Source: Hypholoma sublateritium FD-334 SS-4
Taxonomy: Eukaryota; Basidiomycota; Agaricomycetes; Agaricales; Strophariaceae
Assembly: GCA_000827495.1 (NCBI GenBank)
Contig: KN817644.1
Location: 1 to 64,000 of the forward strand
Length of the DNA stretch: 64,000 bases
Direction: 5' to 3'
The stretch's first letter is position 1, and every line of letters starts with the position of its first letter. Position numbers and translations under genes: made by a program. Shown in pieces: positions 47,040 through 62,894 of this stretch. The notes under the pieces were generated by a model. It saw only the letters and a list, made by a program, of their open reading frames with translations, had not been told where the DNA came from and made no database searches.

Positions 47040-48759
47040 TATGTAGTATTATTGATAAGTGTACGAGTTCTCATGCCAATGTTGAGAATTTGTATGCTAC
47101 GCATGTGTTGTTACAGATATTTCTGTCGTTCATAACCCATCCTTGATACATAGTTCCACGGCAGGCCAGATATCACCGCCGCATTGCTGTCGTTTCCTTG
47201 ACCAGAGAATAGTTCCGAGATTTATAATGATATCTAAACCCAATCTATACTTTTATTCCTACGTCCGAAAGCTGTATGTAGAACAAAGATATGTTTCTGG
47301 GTTTCCTTACCCGATACTCCTATCCTAATCTCAAATCATCGCCGCTGTCATACATTGTTTGGACGACGTCTTGGATCTCTCTCATATAATCTAAATATAT
47401 AAGTTCCCTAGATGCAGTTCTTTCGCTCTAGGTAGGGTAAGCTGGTTACTTCAGTGGCCAGGTCAAGGGCCAGGGGGTGATCAATGACGCAGATTGAAAA
47501 TAGTGTACAGAAAAATCAAGCAAAACTTTTCAAAAGCGGATGGCGTGAATGTTTCTGTATCGTACTGGAAAGGCTGGTTCCCTGAATTTTATCAGATTTT
47601 ATCTTTTTCGTTCAATCCTCAACTTATGGAGGCCCGCTCCCACAGACACCATCAAAGCCAAGCACGACCAAAGCTGCTTCGATTACCTAATTGCCGATCA
47701 AGCCTCTTTCGCCCAACTTCAACTTGAACCAGCGTTGCCCTCATGCGCATGCCACGGCCACATTGCTCCGAAAAACTTTCTCGGTATGACTGGTTGCAGC
47801 GCTTCCAAACTCTTCGAACTTCCTTGTTCTCACCTTGCAGCCTTCTGACCGTGATGAAGTAATGAACAGTGGGATCTTGAGACGACCTTCGTCGTAAGCT
47901 TGATCCTGGCCGGCCTATCCCAAATTTACCTCGGGGCAGCAAGCTCCAACTACTCGAGAGGTGCCAGTGACTCCTTTCTCTCCGACACGCTAGGCCAAGC
48001 TCGAAGATTCCCGCGCCTCGTCTAGCGACGAGTTATTGGACCTTACCTCTTTCTCGAGCGGCTGGTTCTCGACACACGAGGCTCTCTTCTTCGCAAGCTA
48101 TAATGAGATGACTCCCGGAACAGGCTTGTTACGTACAGTTAAAATTACTCTCAGCAGTGCTGAGTGATTAAGGTTACATCTTCGGGCTGCGGAACTCGTT
48201 GTACTTGATTGGTGGCACAGAGTCGTCCTGGCTTATGTCCGAAGGTAAAGTTTTATGTTTACTCAGAAACAGGCTCTACTTCCGGCTAACCAGACCATAT
48301 TCACAGACACCCTCCCATTTTGCCCGACTTATACACGTGGTAAATACCGCGACCGCCGCGCTAAATGCACAGAACCATTTGGATCCTGCGTTGCGGCGAC
48401 CATCCCAGGACAGGCTAATAAGTTTTATTACTTCATACACACGTCTTGATAATCCGTGGAGATCGATGGCCGGGCTGACTATTTTTGACTCTTGGCACCG
48501 GCAGCGCCTATTGCTCTGCGTGCGCAGTCCACATATACTCCACTTTGTCACAGCATGGCGTCTTGAAACCGTTTGGTGTCTAAATGTGGTTACTAATAAT
48601 GCAAGTAGGGCGATCATGGCCGCTTCACTGGAGAGTATAAAGGCTGACTCGACTCTTTACCTAGAACCTTAGTCCTCTCATATCTTTTGACTCAAATCCC
48701 ATCCTAATAATCCTCAGATCAATTTGAAACCCCTTCTTCGCATTCAGCGTCGTTCTAAA
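47040..48759. other. Spacer between the two secreted-protein genes
   Basis: About 1.7 kb with no supported gene. Near 47643 the string cagacaccatcaaagccaag matches one downstream of protein B (50268), so this spacer includes the duplicated 3' flank of gene A. At its right end is the conserved promoter block of gene B. Confidence 0.5.
48520..48650 (+). promoter_or_regulatory. Conserved proximal promoter of secreted protein B
   Basis: This is the counterpart of the block upstream of protein A: cgcagtccacat, ctccacttt, cttgaaaccgttt, ttactaataat, gatcatggcc and gtataaagg in the same order. The TATA box (tataaa, 48636-48641) is 124 bp before the start codon. Confidence 0.75.
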
Positions 48760-49706
48760 ATGGCTAGAGTCTCCTTATACGCTTTTGTGGCTGCAGCTTT
48801 GAGCGTGGGCGTCGAGTCTTCCCCCCAAATCTTTGGGTGCGTCCTCTCCGTCGGACTGCGGTGTTTCTGCGATGACGATATGTACTGATATAAATGTTAG
48901 ACCGGCCTCCTCCACTACGACGCTTCAGGCGGCCAACTCCACCGCAGTCTCGGTGAATGGGACCTTCACGATTTTTCCAACCATCACCGCTACGACTACT
49001 GCCACTGCAGTAACGGCTACGGGTACATCAATCGATGGCCTCGAATTTATCTGTTTCCCGGCTGAGGATGGAATCGTCGTGCACGAGAATGTCTCGAAAT
49101 CGTACGTACACCTTCCCTCTCTGTTAGATTTAGGTCCTTATATGTTCTGCCTCCCACAGAAGTGTCTCCGGATCGTTCTTCCCAACTTCCACCGCTAACT
49201 CAACGAACTTCACCACGGTCTTTGCGACCAGCACCTCCAGTTCCGCGCCCGCGAATTTCACGACATTCTTCTCGAACAGCTCTGAGCCCGCAAATTTCAC
49301 GACATTCCTGCCAAACGCCACCTTCACCTCTGCTACTGCCAACATCTCGACGTTCTTCCCAAGCGCCAGCTTCAGCTCCGACGCAGTGAACGCTACGGGC
49401 TTCCCCAGTGGGTCGTTCTCTTCGTTCTTCCCGAACGCCACGATCACGTCTCCTGCTACGACGGCCACCGCTACCGCGATCCACCGCCACCATGACGGGC
49501 GCAAGGTGATCTGCTACCCAGTTGCTGACGGATTCTTCATACACGGTCTGAACGCCACGGAGCCGATTACCTCCATCCTGAACTCCAGCGAGCCGAGCAC
49601 GATAGTGTCCTACTCCACCGCCTTCCCGTCGACCTTCGTGTCCGCGACAGCGGTTCCGAGTGCGACGACGGCTACATCTGTATTCAACTCGACCTCCGCC
49701 TTCTAG
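48760..49706 (+). CDS. Secreted Ser/Thr/Asn-rich protein B (paralog of A)
   Basis: Three exons (48760-48836, 48901-49101, 49160-49706) encode 274 residues. Exon 1 has the same length and phase as in protein A and gives the signal MARVSLYAFVAAALSVGVES. The ICFP-type motif occurs twice: EFICFPAEDGIVVHENV and KVICYPVADGFFIHGLN. After the second intron both proteins read VSGSFFPT / VTGSFFPT. The middle differs: the 87-bp repeat is absent, replaced by shorter ANFTTFF / NATFTS units with many N-x-S/T sequons, so it is probably heavily N-glycosylated. Family unknown; secreted or wall-associated by inference. Confidence 0.78.
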
Positions 49707-50739
49707 GGATGTTGCTTATGCACCCCTTGCTCCGACGTTGGAAAGTCACGCGCGATCATGAAGCGTAGACTGTTACGGACAATTAATCGAGTTTTACCCA
49801 CCTGCTATACATGCTCTTACCCTTATCGCCAGCGATATAAAATTCCATATGTTACTCCACGTTTGCTTGGACGAAGCCCCGTATCTGAGGCTCATTGTTT
49901 TGCGCGCGCTAGCTCGCCTAATAGAAGTCGCCACGTATAAAGCACCTAAGATCGAGACATAATAGCATATGCCCATGCAGTCCGGTGTTACACATTTAGC
50001 CAGTTCAAGCGGTTTGTGGGGTATAGCGGTAGATTTCGTGTAGACTCTGCGTTTTGCTCTTGGTCGACGATATTACTTAGGGCTAACTTAGGGCCGCTTT
50101 CCGCATGATTATCGTCGCAGCCAGCAAGAGGTATAACATTTAATCGTGCACGCTTGATATAGACGTAAACCCTAAAGGCCGCGGAATCACTGGGAGGCTG
50201 CTCGACACAAATGTTATGGTGTTATGGCAATTTTATTGTCACGTCAAGTTGAAAAAATTGAAGTCCCCAGACACCATCAAAACCAAGCACAACCACACAA
50301 GCTATCGTCTTGAGCCGACGAACCCTGGATCCTCCTGCGTGTTCTGCCCAAATGCTCGCACTGATTGCTATCTCGAAGCTCTTGCTTACTGAGCTGAGCT
50401 TCCCAACTAGGTCCTCCTCGCTCTAGGTCCACATTTAAGTGACTTCATTGAATCTGATGCTGGCGGGCCGACGTTGACGCACTGTACATCTCCCGATCGT
50501 CTTTGGAGCAAGGCATATGCTCGGAAGAGTGTCTGAAGACGCGGTGGCTCTCCAATCATTCCCGATGAGTACATGTGTTGCAGTCTACCCATTATTTGAA
50601 TATATGAGTTTATGCGATAATTCCAGGTAATACCGTAAGCGCAGGTGGTGTAAAACTTGCCTTCATTCTTACAGGACCGGGATTGGGTAATTGAGCTGCG
50701 AAGAAAGTGGGGTAAAGAGTGTGGTCCAGACAGAGAGGA
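49707..50739. other. Intergenic region with duplicated 3' flank
   Basis: About 1 kb between a plus-strand and a minus-strand gene. Contains cagacaccatcaaaaccaag at 50268, the counterpart of 47643. No supported gene. Confidence 0.5.
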
Positions 50740-51724
50740 CTAGCAAGGATTAAATCCTTGACATAGAAAGTATCCCTCACGGGACACGGATCTGCTCGCC
50801 TCAGGTTTGATATAATGCACATAGTTGAAATTCGGCTTCAATTGTTCCTGTCGGAATTGCTGAAGCAGTGGATGCTCGAAGAATTTGATGCTGGCAGATA
50901 CATTAGTGAAGATATGGAGAAAAGTTAGGATCGACGGCTCACAGCAACACCCCACCGCGCCGTCGTCCGATGCTGTCCGCCGTGCGCAGATTGTACTTTG
51001 CAAACTCGAGCACCGATTCGCAAATCTCGAGACTCGCCTGGGTGTCGTGAGAGTCGTTCCCTGCGACATTCGCAGACATATCGGAGAGGATGACATCTGC
51101 CTTGCCGTATGGGTTCCCCGGAGCGACGAGTAGCTCGTGGATTTGCGTGACGGTCGAGTCGAGCATGAAGTCGGCCTTGATGGTCTGCACGCCCGGTATC
51201 CGGGAGATTTTGAGCAGGTCTACGGCGACGATAGTCCCTCGCCCAATTTGCTCGTTGGTGGTCTGCTCGACGTCGTCGATGTTTAGAGGGTCGAAATGCT
51301 CCAGCTCTGCAGGCCTGGGCTTGCGACGCGGGGCCTGCTTTTTCTTGCGCGGGATAAATGGGGCGTCCGGGTCCTCTGCAGGCTCGGGTGCTTCATCGGG
51401 CGCCTTGACGTCGACTGCTCGCTCGCGGGGATACGCCAGGATATCAGACGAGGCCGGGCCCCATCCGAGGACGTCGGCGACGACCTGGCTCCACCCGCCC
51501 GGCGCCGCACCGAGGTCGACAACAGAGTTCACGTCCGGATGGTCGAGGAACTGGTTCCACTTTTCGTTGATTTCGAGCAGCTTGAATGCCGAGCGCGCGC
51601 GGTACGCGGCGGGGTCGCTGACACGCTTCTTCACGAACGGATCGCGCACCTGGCGCGCTGCCCATGAGGCGGACTTGGACTTGGATTTTTGAGAAAGAAG
51701 GGAAACCGTCTGCCTGAAAGCCAT
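50740..51724 (-). CDS. MRM2: FtsJ-type mitochondrial rRNA 2'-O-methyltransferase
   Basis: Two exons (51724-50943, 50890-50740) encode 310 residues. The RrmJ/FtsJ fold is complete: YRARSAFKLLEINEKW (catalytic Lys), SVVDLGAAPGGWSQVVADVL (SAM site), GTIVAVDLLK, DVILSDMSANVAGNDSHD (catalytic Asp), GGVLLIKFFEH (Lys) and SREGYFLCQGF (Glu), making the K-D-K-E tetrad. A ~60-residue charged insert (PEPAEDPDAPFIPRKKK...) follows the SAM motif, as seen in fungal mitochondrial members. The N-terminus MAFRQTVSLLSQKSKSKSAS is basic and could target mitochondria. The known role of MRM2 is Um methylation of the large mitoribosomal rRNA A-loop. It is head-to-head with the TFIIIC-subunit gene. Confidence 0.9.
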
Positions 51725-51977
51725 TTGAGAGCTAGGGCTAGGGCTCGGGCATTGGGGACAATGGAAGTGTTTGCGTCAAAGACGTGGACGTTATTTGCGA
51801 CACACGCGCGGACGTGAAGACGGAAGACAAATTCGGAGGCTGCCGCCAAGCAAGAACAAATAGGCGAGTACAGCGTCCGAAGTTCAAACTTTCCAGAGTC
51901 TTTCTCAAATTTATTCTCATTCGCAACTCAACCACAACTTATTCGTATCAAATTCATATCATCCAAATATCTACTCT
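51725..51977. promoter_or_regulatory. Compact bidirectional promoter, MRM2 / TFIIIC subunit
   Basis: Only 253 bp separate two divergent start codons, so both promoters must overlap. A pyrimidine/AT-rich stretch (51900-51970) precedes the plus-strand gene. Confidence 0.65.
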
Positions 51978-52749
51978 ATGGCTGCCTCCTCGTCAACGGC
52001 CGCTCCCACCTCACTTTGTCCTGGATACACACAAGTCGATGAATTCCTTCCGGACGAAGAGTATGAAAGTGAAGAAGAGGTCTTCTATGTGACTATGGAC
52101 ATGGGAAACATCGAGCCGACGCTCGTGCCCAGCTCTTCATCTTATCGATTAATAGTAAGCTCCTGCATGGGTGTAATTCTAGGCCTCTCAGAAAGCACTA
52201 GGGTTTGGACACGCCAACGCCATATCTCCAACTGCAAGGCACCATACTAAAGGGCCGACACGACATGCTTCTGGGCACCGAGCTGATCTTTACGGACGAC
52301 AAAGGTGTGGACTGTCTCACCGCCTGGACGCGCCGCTCACGCCAGCTCACAAAGAGAACCACGACTGGAACAAGCGCTCCGTTGTGCACGTCGCCAACAC
52401 GGAGCAGAGGATCGCCTTCCAAGAAGTCACGCTAGTGCCCAAAATCCCCTCGGCCAAAGGAAAGGAACGCGCGGTTGCGGGAACTGACGAGGTGATCGTC
52501 GATTTCGAAGGACCTTCAGCCCAGGAAGGCCGTACGGTCCAGATAGAACGGCTCACCGGCCTGTCTGCTCCCGTTGGACGCGCGCCACGACGTGCGAAAA
52601 GTGCAGCGGGTTCCAAGGGCCCTGCGAGGCCTAAACGTCGCGCATCGACGCGATCACGAACGAAAGAAGTCGATTATGAAGGGCTTGATCAGCCGAATCC
52701 TCGAGAAAGCAGTCCTGCCGACGACGACGATATGTATATGGACACCTAG
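51978..52749 (+). CDS. TFIIIC tau55/Sfc7-like subunit (triple-barrel domain)
   Basis: Three exons (51978-52154, 52202-52304, 52355-52749) encode 224 residues. The N-terminal half has the TFIIIC_sub6 triple-barrel signature: EEVFYVTMDMGNIEPTL, SYRLIGLDTPTPYLQLQG, LKGRHDMLLGTELIFTDDK and NTEQRIAFQEVTLVPK. The C-terminal half is basic and disordered (RAPRRAKSAAGSKGPARPKR) and ends in an acidic DDDDMYMDT. In yeast and humans (Tfc7 / GTF3C6) this subunit pairs with tau95 in the A-box-binding lobe of TFIIIC for RNA polymerase III transcription. The size and acidic tail fit fungal homologues. Confidence 0.87.
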
Positions 52750-54188
52750 TACCGTCGACCTACCTCCAGAAATTATAACCATTCATTCAACACCCCAGAA
52801 CCCATCTCACGTTGTAGGATGCTTTTTCTGAAACAGGCCAGTGTGTCGATATATTCCAGGTCGTGGTTTTTTTTCAAACCCACGATTTCTTCAGTTGGCT
52901 TCACCGGTCTTTCAGTCAACGCTGCATCCCTCTGTCTCAATCAACAAATTCGAACCCGTCCTTCACATTTCGGTCACGAAAACAGTTATATCTATTCTGA
53001 ACATAAAAGAATGGAAGCACTTCTGGTGATGGTGCAGCGTTAGTTTGGTGGTGCCGGTGCACTTAGAAAAAAGAGCGTTTTGGATAAAGAGTTTCCATGA
53101 CAAGCACCCATTTGCGGAAGTCCTCCCCTCGAGGCTCAGGTGGATAGAAATAGTTACTGAGTTGGTCGCCAGTCATTCGAGTCCTCGGCTTAGATCTCGA
53201 GTACCTGGTAAGTTTTGGGACTTTAATGCATTACATTAAATAAAGCTTATAGAGGATGATACAATTCGACAGACCGTGCTTCTGTCCACTTGATATCAAC
53301 TTAAGGCGATGCTTGATTTTGGTGGCGGCTAGATCCACGAACAGTTCGTTGTTTCCGTCGCGCTTGTCAAATTTCAGCGGTTTTTCTGAGGGCTTGGCTC
53401 GTCTGGCGGAGGAAATTCTAGGTGTCGGTGGTATGACTACTTTCAATTCATGGATATCAGGAGAGCATGCGTTTTAATTAATATGAACAGCATACCGAAA
53501 GGAAATCCGCCCATCGAGAATAGCTGTCGAAAAATGCAGGCAACTGAATACCAAGCAAAGACTGGCGGTAATATTCAGCATGCGTGCCTTTTATAAAGAG
53601 CGTTATGTTACCTACTTGAATTAACCCTCTTCAAGTTCCCGCCCAATACCCCGCATTCAAGATCCCGACCAGCTGACGCGCTCATCTTTCTCCACCTTGA
53701 TTTGTCCTTGGAAAATGTTGCCCAGGTCAATAAGATAGCAGCGTCCCTTATCAGCGACGATAACCGAGCTTTTATGCTCGCCATGTATATAAGGAGCGAC
53801 GAGTTGGACAATTGCCAGTGGGGGGACATGGAGCGCAAGGCAGAGGCTGACGGCTCGGAGAAACAGAGTACTGATCCCGGCGACGACAAGGCGACGAGGG
53901 AGAATCTCTGCATAAAATTTGGTTCTGGTGTCGCATTTTAGGGCTGTGGAAGCGAAGGCTGACTCTTACGCCTCCGTTGCTTTGGCTGGGATTGTAATAA
54001 TTGCTAGCCATTAATATTGGCTGAGATTGGCCGCCGAATCAACGAAAAGCAGTGTAATCTTGTCGGGCCGGACGGCTCCGCACACAATCATCAATGTCAC
54101 GTGGGTCGCGGGACACATTTTTTGTCATAGATGCGGGACGCGGTTGCGCAAATCCTTGTTCGACTTTACAATCCCTCTTATCATCGCA
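52750..54188. other. Intergenic region, no supported gene
   Basis: About 1.4 kb between same-strand genes. Overlapping short frames on both strands (53231-53477, 53608-53941) are open, but none has a recognisable domain or splices to a neighbour. The PRP43 promoter should lie in the last few hundred bases. Confidence 0.4.
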
Positions 54189-57081
<2,893 letters not shown>

Positions 57082-58311
57082 TTTAATGCATGATGAAATT
57101 CCATCGTATCGGAGTTCCCCCTACCTCTTATTTCCCCCCCTCGCACGTATAGGACACTCATCGACACCCCGCTGCTGTCATCCCTCCTTCTGGGCTAGAC
57201 CGGACGACCCCTGCCCTCTTGCACGATAGATCGCACGATTTTGTCTCGTATATGTATGTCCGTAGGTTTCTTGTACACCCCAAATCCCGATCGCACCTCC
57301 TGCTTCTGAAATGCAGCGCTTCACGCCCATTTAGCTTTGTTGGAAAGGAGATGAGCCCCGCTCGAAAGGTTCAATCAGGTGGTATGAAGACCTCGGACGG
57401 CCGAGATAGCTGAGTTCCTTGTTCTTCAAGGGTATGCTACTCACAGACTGTCCGTGCTATGCGCAATTGAAGCAGCTTCGAATTGGTTGCCTGGCTTGAA
57501 TACGACGGCGCCCTCCGGCCGCAGGCTCGTTTATCTGATGGAGAACTCAGCTGGAAAGGTCTTCGACTTTGTAGTTGATTTCGCTCGCGCCTCGGCATCT
57601 CAGGAGCACGGATTGCTTCGCATGTTGCTCGGTTCTTCCTAGCAAGTACAGGGGCGTTTGGTCCAGACTCAAGTGCTAATTCTGGTGGCAAATCAAGACC
57701 TTGAAGAATCATTCACTAACATAGCCTACAAATGTTATGCCGAAAAGCGGCATGACGGTCACACTCGGTTACCTGGCGGTTCCCCGATGCAAGAAATGGC
57801 CCCCGATGACGGCGGGGTAGCCTTGGCACCGACCACGAGACGAGAATCTCAACGAATTTTCATATCTTTTCTCCACATCCCCACACCAGCTCCACGGTCT
57901 ACGCGAGAGAGTGGGAGAGAGTACGGAAATATGAACAGTCGCTAGGCGATAATGCAAGGTACGAAATCAATCCCACTGGGTAAAGAACAGCAGAAGCTTT
58001 ACTTTTTCTTGTCCTCAGTAATCCATCTGCCACCAGGCGTCGAAGAATACATGGTGCCATTCCTGGTACCTTTAGCGCTACTGGCCAACGCCTACGATTA
58101 TGCGGTTGTAACAGCGAATTTTGAGTTCGGCCCATGTGCTCCTCCCGTCTCTTCCGCGAAGCTCTCAATTTCACAATGTCGCGCATCGCCTCGCTCCATG
58201 TAATTGATGGAGAACCAGCTCCATCTTCGTCCTACATAAACTGAGAGTTTTCATACCGGAGCTTCATTATTGCTCTCCCGCCTTCTTCAGCTCTTCTCCC
58301 GCCTTCTCGCA
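57082..58311. other. Intergenic region, PRP43 / sugar transporter
   Basis: About 1.2 kb on the same strand. Short open frames on both strands are not protein-like. It should contain the PRP43 3' UTR and the transporter promoter. Confidence 0.45.
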
Positions 58312-60723
<2,412 letters not shown>

Positions 60724-61025
60724 GTGTACCCCTATATATGTATCGCATATTTACTTTGTTTATCCATCCAGATAGGGATGTTGCTATCACCATACCAATA
60801 CATACCATGTACATAAAATCTTTGTTATCACAGATTTTGGCCACTTCGTGAACCTCCACGATCTGGCATGTTCTGAGTCCATATATTAGATCTACCAGCA
60901 TTGCTGAAGACGTCATCACAGATCGTAAGGTACTAGTAAGTAGTAGGTAGGAGACGTCCACAAATAAAGGGGAAGGGACGGTGTCTAGCGGAAATCCAAA
61001 CCGGAATGGAAAGAGTGGCTCGCGA
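60724..61025. other. Short convergent spacer, sugar transporter / DnaJ-X
   Basis: About 300 bp between converging genes. AT-rich 3' flanks only. Confidence 0.5.
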
Positions 61026-62699
61026 TCAGGACCGTCTGCCTGGCTGTCCCGTTCTTTCCCTAGGATATTGTTGCTGCTGGGAGTCTCTGTCTCGGCTGCT
61101 CTTGGTGTCGATCTTCACGTATTCGGCGTCCTCCGCTCCGCTCACAGCTCCGGCGGCGTCCTTTTTGACGCCCATATAGGCTTCGCCTAGCATTTGCAAA
61201 GCGACCGCCCGTAACTGAGCCTTTTCACGGGAGATCGTGGGATCGGTGAGTACGCGCTCGCAGGTCTCGCGAAGGATGGATTCGACTTCGAGTTTGGTTC
61301 CCTTGAAAAGTGCTTGGATCCCTTTCTCGGCTGCCTGCTCTTCAAGTCGTTTCTTCTCTGCGGGATCAAGGTTTCCTGCTTTTTCGGCGGCTTGAATTTG
61401 GTCAAAGACGGATTTCAGCTCGATGGCAGCTCGCAGAGTTGACACCCTTTACAAAGGATTAGATATGTCAAAGAGAAGACAGCCGGTACGCACGTTTCGC
61501 TGAAAACGTGGTACTTCCCTTGCACGTTGTGTAACCATCCACCGACTCCTAGGAAAGTTTGGTTTGTCGCGAGATGATGTTTCGCCTTGGAGACATATAC
61601 GAATCCGATGGTTTGCAAGAGTTCAACTCCGTATGACTCCTCTTTCAGTTGCCTGTATGCGAGTTAGATTTAAACTACAGATAAAATTAGGAAGAATGTA
61701 CTCTGCCTCAAGCTGGCAAATCGTCCGCCAGCTGGTCGAAACATCAGGGTCATCGGGGCCCGTCGCCGACTCGGTGAATATGCTGAGCTTGCGCTCCATG
61801 TTCTCCACGAGCTTGTTCACCCTCTCTTGCCGCACCGCAGCCTTTTCGGCAGCTTTTTGCCTGTCCTTCTCGGCCTTAATGCGTTCCTTTTCTTCTTTCC
61901 TCGCCTTTTCTTCAGGAGTCAGTATCTCGCGCCCTTTCGCATCCTTGGGCCGGGGTGGGCCCTGCGGCTCCTGCGCATCGCCCTCCGCTTCATCGGCTTC
62001 CTGCAGTGCAGTTTTCATGTCCCGCGCCAGGCTGATGTTCCCGATGATGGGCACGAAACGCTCGCCGCCAAAGATAGCGCCGAAGACCTCCTCCGGATCG
62101 ACATAGCCACCCTCGGGCGCGCTCTCCTTGGGCCCGTACTCGTTGTACTTGCGCCGAAGCGTGTCGTCAGAAAGCGTCTGGTACGCAATCGCGATTTCTT
62201 TGAATCGCTCTTCTGCGTGAGGGTCGTCCGGATTCTTGTCAGGATGGTGCTTGATCGCGGCGCGTCCTACAGCACAGCGTCAGAGTCATCCAATTCACCG
62301 GTCGTGTGACTCACTATAAGCCTTCTTGATTTCATCGGTCGTGGCGTTCACTGGTATCCCAAGTATATCGTAGTATCCCGTCTCTAGTGGCCGCTCCTGT
62401 GTCCCAATTTTCCGTCCCTTCCGCGGCTGGGCGCCGGCAGCCGACGTCGATGGTTTGTGGGTATTGTTCGCTGCTACTCGCGATGAAGAGCCATACGCAG
62501 CAGGTATCTGCTCAGGATAGAACGCATGCGATACGGTATTTTGGCAGGCAAAGCACCGTATCTGCAGCAGAGTTCCTGGCCGCGGTTGTGGACTCGGTAC
62601 AGGGAATTCTAATGCAACGTTACACCGCGAATTCGAGCATGAAGTCACAATGTGCGGTACTGCTGGTCGCGAGGAGAGGATTGGGTATGAGCTGTTCAT
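61026..62699 (-). CDS. DnaJ co-chaperone with DnaJ-X domain and N-terminal Cys module
   Basis: The start MNSSYPILSSRPAVPHIVTS leads into a small Cys module: CSNSRCNVALEFPVP and LQIRCFACQ (C-x4-C and C-x2-C), likely zinc-binding. After a linker comes a J domain: GYYDILGIPVNATTDEIKKA, the HPD motif in IKHHPDKNPDD, and FKEIAIAYQTLSDDTLRRKY. It is followed by EEVFGAIFGGERFVPIIGNI and the charged DnaJ-X domain (coiled coil KARKEEKERIKAEKDRQKAA, then LLQTIGFVYVSKAKHHLATN, GGWLHNVQGKYHVFSET). The family (CAJ1/DJP1) stimulates Hsp70 in the cytosol, with DJP1 acting in peroxisome and mitochondrial import. The TTG further upstream is not an ATG, so this ATG was chosen. It ends in a Gln/Arg-rich tail. 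Confidence 0.9.
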
Positions 62700-62894
62700 C
62701 CAAGGAGAAAAAGGAGGAGAAGGAAAGGGTTCAAAGGCAAGCAATTTAAATTACTGCGTCTACGTACGTCGTGCCACACGTGATGATCGTAATGCTGTGG
62801 CTCTTTTGCCGGGTTATCCTTTTTCATTCACCTTGGGGACAACGAGTAATTTTTTTATTCATAAGTAAGGTGAATTTATTCTCTATGGTATATA

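Noticed and set aside
62700..62744. Upstream extension of the DnaJ-X protein
   Set aside because: The extension would start at TTG; the first ATG is at 62699.
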